From Anaspis maculata (taxonomy: Eukaryota; Arthropoda; Insecta; Coleoptera; Scraptiidae), in the NCBI GenBank assembly GCA_949128115.1, contig OX421963.1:744001-808000 (forward strand): a DNA stretch of 64,000 nt, read 5' to 3'. The notes below the pieces were generated by a model. That model had not been told where the DNA came from. It searched no databases and saw nothing but the letters and a program-made list of their open reading frames with translations. Positions 54,754-64,000 of this stretch are shown here, one piece after another. Each line of letters starts with the position of its first letter. The stretch's first letter is position 1. Made by a program: the position numbers and the translations under genes.

Positions 54754-56505
54754 CTGTAAAAAATATGCTACAATTACAAAACTGTCGTCACAAACGACCC
54801 ATAATTTATCTCAGATTTATTCCGTTTTCGCAACATCTATTCGATATTCATTGCAATTTTCATCGTATAGGTAATTGAAAAAATTGACGGCTGTGCAATT
54901 TATTGAAAACACCCTTGTTAGAAGAGTCTCAAGTTTTTTGTACGATAATAATTGGACTAATAATCGAAGTACAATGTTACAAGCGTACAAGTCCTGGAGC
55001 TCGGCATAAACAAGACCAAAACGCCCCGTTTCACCGAGCTTAATTAGTTATAGGCAATTAGTCTAGTTAGTTCACTTATTTTTAATTGGGCAGGTATATA
55101 ATATCTTTATCGGTGGATGATGGAAGCGGGCGTAAGCGCGCCCAAACAGAAATTCGCCTCTAATTAAATTACCCAATTTGAACGCCAACCACCCAACCGC
55201 TTCGAAATTTCTGATGATGGAAAGTTTATTGTTATAACATAATATTTTTTATAATAAAATTAAATGAATACCCGGTTATGAAATGTGATGCTTAGTACAT
55301 GAAAATAATGCGGAGTGTATTTAGCGAGCTGCGTATAAAAATTTGATAATTATATAAATTTTAATCATTACTCTTCATAACAATCTAACATTTTGAGGTA
55401 GGCATGAGTGAGGAAGAGATTGAAATATTTTTCTTGGATCAACATTTCGGGAGAGCAACCTTAAGGTGGTCAGTGGTTAACTAAAGCGTTTTATGGTGCG
55501 ATTTTCTGAAAAATTACGTTCCATAAAGGCTCTGTTGCGTTGTATTACCCAGGCAACAGCCAATAGCTAACACGAGTTTTTACATAACAGAGCGTTTATG
55601 GAATGTCATTTTTCACAGAATAGCACTATCATTCAAAGTTTGAAAAGCGCACAAGCAATTACTTTTGGAGCAGGTTTGTTGGAAAGCTATAAGAAAGTAC
55701 TCCAAAATAGCATGGTCAGTTTTTGAATTTTCCCTAAAGTTTCTTTAAATATCAAATTTCAGGGATTGCAGGCTGTTTTCAAAGTTTCAATTCTGATTTT
55801 TTTTTTGCTTCAACGTGCCTGATTATTCGCCTCTGTGCTTTTGAAGCTGCCAAAACTGCCAGCCAAAGGCCCTATTTGCCCTACGCCACGGCTACTTCAA
55901 TCGAAATCATATACTATCAGACATTTCTTCTCCTTATCCGGCTCTCGGCAGCCTCAGCACAAATCACCGATGCGCCTTATCTCTTATCAGTCTCGATTAC
56001 GCCAGGCACCTGAATTTTACTTCAACACGCACACAAAAAAAAAGTACAACAACGATGTTTGTTTTTGTACAAGCACGCCGGGGCCCTATCACCTGGGACC
56101 TTCGCTCATGAAATATATTGTGAGAAGAGCCGCGCTTGCGATATCGCCCGGTGCTCTATTCAAGTGTTATCGCTGTTTGACGAGGTATATCGAGGCGTGA
56201 TTGGAAATCGCTTTGTCGGCATTTCGATGGCGACGCACACACAAACACTGATTATCGCACCATTTGTGACGAATTTGTCAACTCGAGGTGGGTATACACA
56301 GAGATTTCCTATGTAACGAAATATCTACGTGAGTAATTTTCAGAAACCATAGCTGTAGCCTTGCATCAGCAAAAAACTGCACTTTCCGTCATTTTCGTGG
56401 TAATTTCTTGAACCTCAAGCCTTGTCGCATCTGAAGTGATGTATTTCACTTGAAGAAACAAATTCAGGAGAAGGGAGAAGGGTTTACCACCTGGAGGAAA
56501 GGGTG
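54754..56505. other. Iroquois upstream intron, no gene recognised
   Basis: AT-rich DNA with one MITE-like hairpin (55496-55626). The frame at 55835-56200 has no recognisable domain. Confidence 0.4.
55496..55626. repeat. Imperfect ~130-bp hairpin
   Basis: GTGCGATTTTCTGAAAAAT and TTCCATAAAGGCTCTGTT on the left pair with AACAGAGCGTTTATGGAA and ATTTTTCACAGAATAGCAC on the right. MITE-like; no target duplication assigned. Confidence 0.7.
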
Positions 56506-56509
56506 TAGA

Positions 56510-57960
56510 TACAACATATGTCACAATCGCCAGACATTGGCCGTATCTTTCATATTTTCACATTCACTAGACATTTGTCAGACGTCTGCCATGTTCACCC
56601 GACTTGCCACGTTTGCTGGACAATTGTTGGACAATTTCGAGGACAATTTCATATTGCACTTGCCGTATTTACCATACACTTGCTGGTCTTATTCGCCAGA
56701 CAGTGCCCGACATTTACAACATTCAGGAAACATTCCCACAACATTTTTTTTGCGAACATTTGTCAGACATTTCTATTACATTTGCCACACATTTTCAGAC
56801 ACCCTTCAGACATATGCCACATTTTCCGTACTTACCACACTTTCTAGACATTTGCTCAACATTTACAAGACGGCATTTGCCAAACATTTTCAAGACAATA
56901 ATTTTATAACATTCGCCACACATTTTCCAGTCATTTTCCAGATATATGCTACACTTTTCATGTTCACAACAATTTCTCGACATTTGCTGAACATTCACAA
57001 GACATTTCGTAACTATTGTTCAACATCCGACATGCTTGTTTCATTTGATACAAGTGTAGAACTTTTGCTGCGTCCTGATGTTTGACACACTCATTTAGAC
57101 ATTTAACGCACATTTCCCAAAACACTAAGCACATTGTTTTCGGACATTTGCCATACATTTCTCAGACGTTCTCCAGACAAATGCCACATTTCTCATATTT
57201 GTCACATTTCTTGAACATTTGCAACACAATTACTGGACATCCTCTGGCCATATGACACTATTCTCATATTTGCAACATTTTTTAGACATTCTCTAAACAA
57301 TCAGCACATCTAGACATTAGCCACACATTTTACGCATATTCTGAATCATATGACACATTTTCCATATTTGCAACAATCTCTAGACATTTGCTTAATAATT
57401 GACATATTTTTTAGACATTTTCCGGACGTTCTCCAGGCATGTGACACATTTCTTATGTTTGGAACACTTTCCAGACATTCGCTGGATATCTAGCACGTTT
57501 TTCAGACATTTGCCAGATATTTCCTGGACATTCTCCAGACTTATGTCACACTCCCCATATTCATCACACTTTTCAGACATTCGCTAGATATTGAATAAAT
57601 GCCATCATCTATATTCTCTTTTATCACATTTTGCGACATTTGCTAAACATTTTCAAGGCATTTGTCACATTTGTTACACATTTCCCAGACATTTGCCACA
57701 ATCGCTAGGTGTTCACCACATTGCTGGACATTTGCCAAACATATTCTAGTAACATATCTGCATCATTTGCCCACACTTCACCATAGATGTTATATTTTCT
57801 AGACAGTTCCAGTTCCAGAGAGTTACCACGATTTCCAAATGTTCATCGCTTTTGCTCGACATTTACCAAATGTTTTCTAGAATTTTATCACAGGCCTGCT
57901 TCATATCTATTCGCTAGTATCTACCACATTTATTTTGTCTTATTTGCTGTACATTTTCTT
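56510..57960 (+). repeat. Degenerate ACATTTGCCACACATTTTC array
   Basis: Phrases of about 22-26 bp (CAGACATTTGCCACAC, TTTTCCATATTTGCAAC) run for 1.4 kb with strong drift. The 211-codon frame 56450-57085 and several smaller ones come from this low-complexity sequence. Confidence 0.85.
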
Positions 57961-59699
57961 GCATCAAGTTTCCAATTTGCACTCAACTGAATGTCACTTT
58001 GTGTCATCTGTCAACGAGAGCAAGATTACCAACTGCAAGTTTTTATTGAGGTGCTAAGCGTGGGGAATCACACGCAGATATTGGTCAAATTAGGCCAATT
58101 TTGGTGGATTTTTTTTGCTTGAGCTACCAAACGGACAGTTCAAATGTCTGTCAGCTGTCAGTAACAAGATTGCCAATTGTGACAAAAAAAAAATTGGTGA
58201 TTCGTACACAAAAATTATTTTTGGTACGATTACTAGAGTGCTCGCCAATTGTAATGGTCCACTCAAAAAATACAGTCACATTCAAAGTGTCATAATTTTT
58301 GAATAAATAAACTATTTTGAATCGTTTTAGATATGTTTCCTAATTAGCTCACGTATTGGACTACAACATGTCATCAACTATTTTTGGTACAAGTATTTCG
58401 TATTAATTATACAGGGCCCTCAATCAGGTACCGCAAAATAGTTTTTGGTTTACTCCAAGTTTTTGAGGGAGTTGTTATAACCATAGCTCGAATAGTTTTC
58501 AATTTTTTTTGCCTATCTGCTTTAATTACAGGGTGATCTTAACGCTATTTACAGCCGTTTGTGAAAACCAGACGTCGGATTTTGGCGGGGTATTTTTTTA
58601 AAAATTTTCGCCGACGAACCGCAATGCAAGTTGATGATGGGAAATTTCTGAAATTTCTGCCGAATTCGAGGGGATTTTTCGAAAATTCATAATTCATTCC
58701 ACTTTCTTACGGGGAACCGCCGCTTCGAGTAGTCCATTCCAAACATCTTGTTACGTTTTAGCGGCAAAAATTCGGCTTTTCGGGGAGAATTTCGAGAAAT
58801 TTGGTGTGGAATGCCGACCGGGGGGTTTCCGGGGGCTCGGTTTCGTCCAATGCGGGCCATTTGGCGGGGCTTTTCTTGAAATTTAGCCGAAAAATGTTGA
58901 AATTGGAACACGGCACGGCCAAAGTGACAGAAACGTCAAATTGACGCTCTGGGTTTTGGAAAACTCAACACCTCGGGGCATTTCAACAATGTTTTTGGAA
59001 AAAATGACCCCGTCAGGGTGCGAAATGTTACCGTAGCGGCCCAGGAGACCCGTGGGCGTTTGCCAGGCACCAGAAACGCAAGGTCTCCTTCAAATAATGA
59101 GGCATTTCGCTTAGATTTCGCGGGCCGTGTCTGACGTTGACGGAGTAATTTCACAAAAAAACAGATAAGTTGATGTTGATTTGGGGCCGAAACACATCTG
59201 GGGGGTACTCACAATTTATTTGCGATTTCCAGCGGCTTCACATTTCGAGAAAAGGGGCCTTTTCGGTCCGCCAGAGCAAATTTCATGTCGGTTACAGGGG
59301 TTCCTTGTCGCGACTTGTTTTCTACGGAATCCATGATAATTCCATCGGACCTTTTGCCCACACTTCCAAAAAGGGTTCGTGTTTAGATGTGCGTCCTTGT
59401 TTCGAAGTTTTTCTTGTCAAATTTTCCAAAATATCACTACAAACATTGACAGCATTATTGAGCGTCGCAGTTGTGTTGTGCCATTTGCAAATGTCAATGT
59501 AATGTCACAGCAGTGACGGCACACCTCCAAGGCGATTTGTCGCGAACCATCTGGGCCTACTTTTCGCGAGTGCTTTTAAATACGTTGGCAGAATGATGCT
59601 GACAGTAGTTATGGACGTTTTCGCGAGTGAATATAATGATGAAAGCGGAAATCGTTACATGACATTTTTCTATCATCATTACCACAACATCCGATTGGG
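57961..59699. other. Upstream non-coding sequence, no gene recognised
   Basis: A TTACAGGGTGATC motif at 58527 matches the ends of the TA-target elements, but no partner was found. 58600-59160 is more GC-rich with small frames of no known domain. Confidence 0.4.
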
Positions 59700-61640
59700 A
59701 TTTTGAACCTATGCCAACTTGAAAAAGACAGTCTGAATGCATCTGTCAAATTTCGATTTTTGACGTTTCGAAAAGCCACCATATTGAACTCTTGCATTTT
59801 TCAACCGATCTGATTGACAAATCTACACCCATTTGAGGTTGGCGATCAAAATGCATCTGTCAAATTTTGATTTTTGACGTTTCAACAGGCCGCCATATTG
59901 AACTTTTGCATTCTTCAACCGATCTGATTGGCATTTTGGACCTATACCCACTTGGAGGTTGGCGATCGAAATGCAGCTGTCAAATTTTGATTTTTGACGT
60001 TTCAACAGGCCGCCATATTGAACTGTTGTATTTTTCAAGCGATCTGATTGGGATTTTAACCTTTACCCACTTGGAGGTTGGCGATCGATATGCAGCTGTC
60101 AATTTTTTGGTTTCTGACGTTTCAAGAGGCCGCCATATTAAACTTTTACATTTTTCAACTGATCTGATTGGGAATTTGAACCCATAGCCACTTGAGATTG
60201 GCGATCAAAACGCATCTGTCACATTTTGATTTTTGACGTTTCAACAGGCCGCCATATTGAACTTTCGCATTTTTCAACCGATCTGATTGAAATTTTAAAC
60301 CTGTACCATACTGTTGGTAATCGAAATGCAGCTGTCAAATTTTGGTTTTTGTCGTTTCAAGAGGCCGCCATATTGAACTTCCACATTTCTCAACTGATCT
60401 GATTAAGAATTCGAATCCATAGCCACTTGAGATTGGCCATCAAAACGAGTCTGTCAAATTTTGATTTTTGACGTTTCAAGAGGCCGCCATATTGAATTTT
60501 TGCATTGTTCAACCGATCTGATTGAGATTCTAAATCTACACCCACTTGGAGGTTGGCGATCCAATTGCAGCTGTCAAATTTTGGTTTTTGACGTTTCAAG
60601 AGGCCGCCATATTGAACTTTCACATTTCTCAACTGATCTGATTGGGAATTTGAACCCATAGCCACTTGAGATTGGCGATCAAAACGCATCTGTCAAATTT
60701 TGATTTTTGACGTCTCAAGAGGCCGTCATATCGAATTTTTGCATGGTTCAACCGATCTGATTGAGATCTCAAATCTACACACACTTGAGGTTGGCGATCA
60801 AAATGCATGTCAAATTTTGATTTTTGGCGTTTCAAGAGGCCGCCATATTGAACTTTTACATTTTCAACTGATCTGATTGGGATATCAAACCTATACCCAC
60901 TAACCCACTTGAGGTTGACAATGGAAACGCATCTGTCAAATTTTGATGATTGACGTTTCAGAGGCCGCCATATTGAACTTTTGCATTTTTCAACTGATCT
61001 GATTGAGATTTCATACCTATATTTACTTGAGGTTGACAATGGAAATGCATCTGTCAAATTTCGATTTTTGACAATATTAGAGACTGCCATATTGGACTTT
61101 TGCATTTTTCAACCGATCTGATTGAGATTTTGGACCTACACCTACTTGAGGTTGGCGATCAAAATGCATCTGTCAAATTTTGATTTTTGACGTTTCAGAG
61201 GCCGCCATATTGAACTTTTGCATTTTTCAACCGATCTGATTGGGATTTTGAACCTATACCCACTTGAGGTTGACAATGGAAATGCATCTGTCAAATTTTG
61301 ATTCTTAACGTTTCAAGAGGGCGCCATATTGAACTTTTGTATTTTTCAACTTATCCGATTGATATTTCAAACCTTTACCTACTTGAAGTAGACAATCAAT
61401 TGAGATGCATCTGTCAAATATGCCATTTCGACATTTGCAAGGCTGTCATATTGAACTTTTGTATTTTTCAACATATTAAATTGAGATTTTGAACAAAGAC
61501 TTAGTCAAGATGGATAATCGAAACACATTTGTCAAATTCGACATTTTCGCAGTTTGAAGCCGCGTTAAATTAAACTCTTGCTTTTCTCAACCGAATTTAT
61601 CGAGTTTTCAAACCTAGACTTGGTTCAGATGAACAATTGG
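59700..61640 (+). repeat. ~119-bp tandem array (about 16 copies) with YY1/PHO-like motifs
   Basis: GCCGCCATATTGAAC recurs near 59889, 60009, 60129, 60248, 60364, 60483, 60603, 60839, 60964 and 61201, with altered versions near 59775, 60722, 61083, 61320, 61442 and 61559. The step is 114-125 bp. Each unit also carries TTTTTCAACCGATCTGATTG, CACTTGAGGTTGGCGATC and CTGTCAAATTTTGATTTTTG. On the minus strand the motif reads AATATGGCGGC, which fits the YY1/PHO consensus AANATGGCGGC. Edge units are the most decayed. Confidence 0.95.
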
Positions 61641-64000
61641 AACGTAACTGTCAAATTTGGAATTATGCACTTATTTTTATTCCATCTCAATTTCTCCTAC
61701 AAATATTAGAAAGGCTCCTGAATAATAGAAATACCTACACGGTTCTGCTTTTCCTTCCACTACACGGTGTCTCCCAAGACAGTACCTTCTTCACGGTTCA
61801 GGTTTTCATAACACATATCGTCGCTTTCATTTTCGAAGCTTCATCATGTTTCCAGTATTTTTAGGAGTTACCTTGATCAAAAGTAAAAATACATATTAAT
61901 GAACAAAATAATGGTGTATCGATTTTTTCCGACAACTCTTCACTGACCAGACACCACCCACTGACATGCGTTTCGTTCACAATAGAACCCTATAAGTCGA
62001 GGCAGAAATTTCAAAACACGCGAAAAACAAACATCTTTTTGAATTCTTGTTACTCTTACAGTCGTTGCTTACGCCTCTTGGAAAACTTCATCTGACCAAA
62101 ACACTATCGACGGACATGCATGAAATTACTTAACTCGCCAAAATAAAACCTGACATCTGCCTAAAACAACCGAAAATCAACATCATGTATACAATCCCCT
62201 TTCCACTTGTCCGGTGTCAGTGGAACAAATTCCCTGTCCACTTTTCAACCATAGCTGTCACCCAGGCGACGGCTTGCCGGCGCCGGTGACAGCTAGTCTG
62301 CTTTAATCACAGGGTGATATCAAAAATGTAACCTTTTAGTTTTGCAGTAATAACTTTATTCGTTGTTGGCCGATTTTGGAAAATGAGGACTCTTGTTGAA
62401 GCTAAAGGCTCAGGTCAGAAGGATCAAGGATCAGAATTGACTTGAGATGAACATTCTGGAAAAAAAAATTGATCAAAAGTGACTCGAATGACAAACTTGC
62501 TAGAGATAGCAATCAACACTGATAAAGTTATCGTCGACCTTGAAAATGCACCAAAATGGAAAAAACTGATTCAATCAGCAAAATGGCTGGAATTCTCGCT
62601 TCTTTTATGACGAAGCTCAAATCAAAAGCACGATTGCTAACTTGGAAGCAATTTCGAGATCACCTTACACTGATAAAAATACGACCTACCATTAAACCTT
62701 CTGAAATTGGAAAAAAAAAGTTTTATTCAGCAATACGGTTGATATTCTGACATTTATACTAGCAAAAACTTCAGACAAAAGCAGGATTACCAGCCGTACT
62801 ACCCGTATAGTGGACCAGATGGCGCCACATGGTTATCTCACTGTTTCCAGCTCTCTTACCATGTACTTATTCGAGTTTTTCTCTGACTACAGATCTATTA
62901 ATCCAACTCTGGCTCGATTTGACTCTAAAAGAACTGGATAAATCATTATGCGAATGGAACTAGTCCGACTCTAGCACATTGCCTGTTCAGGAAACGTATG
63001 CGCGACAATGGCATAATTGATCCGAAAATGATACGACGACAAGCGTTTCGTGCAAATTCCAAGCTCAGATACGAGTGTGTTGTTGATAATCATGCCCAGG
63101 TATATGCCGGAGAGATGTAATGTGTCATTATGTGCCGCGCGGTGTCATTAAAAATTAAATGCTCGGCGAGCCATTGTCTGAAAGCCACTGTCACGTCATC
63201 GTCGTCATCATTGGGATTATTGTTGTCGGTTGTTGTTATTGTTGGCAAGGTATGTGTGTGTGTGTGTGTACGTTGGTGGTTAGATAACAAAGGCGCTTTG
63301 GAGACAAATAATGCGGGCATGCAAGAATCATTATGTAGATATTCGAGCGAGATAAAAGACATGATTGCCTTGTTCGAGAGCGCGCTTGTTGGCTCTCTTC
63401 GTTCCGGATGTGCCATGAAAGCATTCGCTGGTGCTGTAGTGCTTCATGATTCTCTTGGCATGGCGGATTCCGTATAGCTTGTAGATGCAACTACGTGAAA
63501 TAATTTTATTGTAAAAAAACTGCAAATCAAAGCAAAATTTTAAACTAGGGAAGATGACGCTCAACAAGTTTGCGAAATGAGCATTCAGAGCATTCAAGGG
63601 TTCAACTCCGGCGTACGCTAACGCAGTGCATAAAGAAAAGAAGCTCGAGCATCGCAGGGGGAGAAGCATGAAAGGCGAAGAAGAGAAAGAGTATCAATTG
63701 AGCGGTGTTTACTGGCGGCATAATGCCAGAGTAATTTAGTTAACAGTGAAGCTCGGGGCTTTTTTATGCGCGCGGTGCACACGAGAGAGGGGGCGAGGGC
63801 CCGCGAGGCGCGAAACTCCCCATCCATCTTTTGCGGTATCCCCCGAGGGTCGCTCTCACACCGCCGCCGTATATATATATGTATCCCAGAAAGCACCCAG
63901 AGTGCAGCGGCACGCGGCGCTCCCCCTTTCGGCGGAAAAGCCAGGCAGTCTTCTTCCCGCAGAAAGATTTATACCCGCCCGGAATATAGAGTGGCTCTCT
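61641..64000. other. Right-edge non-coding sequence
   Basis: No coding exon was recognised. A CACAGGGTGATATC motif lies at 62308, a (GT)n microsatellite at about 63250-63270 and a (TA)n tract at about 63871-63882. The last 250 bp is GC-rich (GCGCGCGG, GGCGCGAAAC) and could be a promoter or 5' leader near the missing Iroquois first exon, but nothing confirms that. Confidence 0.4.

Noticed and set aside
56450..57085. 211-codon plus-strand frame
   Set aside because: It lies in the ACATTTGCC short-repeat array; the composition reflects the repeat.
59700..61105. Overlapping frames of 60-158 codons on both strands
   Set aside because: They follow the 119-bp tandem unit and drift between copies with no constraint visible.

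Overview
The window looks like a piece of insect (at least arthropod) nuclear DNA, AT-rich and very rich in repeats. Three things point there: a spliced Iroquois-class homeobox gene, BEL/Pao and I/R1-type retroelements, and many small DNA-transposon derivatives (hAT, PIF/Harbinger, TA-target and a Spy-like element). The order cannot be fixed from sequence alone.

The only convincing host gene is an Iroquois gene (mirror or araucan/caupolican type) on the minus strand. Five coding exons can be placed with matching splice phases. From 5' to 3' they are 54635-54753, 36200-36513 (homeodomain), 31725-32031, 30970-31305 and 18227-18335 (stop codon). They sum to 1185 nt, an exact multiple of three. 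The first coding exon should lie beyond the right edge or was not recognised. Introns of about 18 kb, 4.2 kb, 0.4 kb and 12.6 kb hold most of the window's repeats.

Layout: 1-2300 is the 3' end of one BEL/Pao retrotransposon with its LTR-like tail. 2302-8950 is a second BEL/Pao element, split by a 1685-bp fold-back insertion (3968-5652) that sits between AAA and TTT with no target duplication. 9-17 kb is non-coding: a 0.6-kb palindrome, a GC-rich LTR-like insertion, and a composite of tandem arrays ending in inverted arrays. 17.4-18.2 kb is the likely Iroquois 3' UTR. 20-23.4 kb is a ~192-bp tandem array. 25.5-28.6 kb holds hairpin elements, nested fold-backs and a palindrome family. 28.7-36 kb alternates exons with degenerate arrays. 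37.5-38.2 kb is a SWIM-domain pseudogene. 41.7-44 kb is a 2.3-kb fold-back with a TTA target duplication. 45-46.5 kb is a decayed LINE. 48.1-51.1 kb contains a hAT MITE and two further TIR elements. 52.2-54.1 kb is another array composite. 54.3 kb is a Tc1/mariner remnant. 56.5-58 kb and 59.7-61.6 kb are tandem arrays; the last carries about ten consensus YY1/PHO-like sites.

The retroelement genes form self-contained but broken units (capsid tail, protease, RT, RNase H, integrase). Nothing suggests that any gene other than the Iroquois gene is a working host gene.
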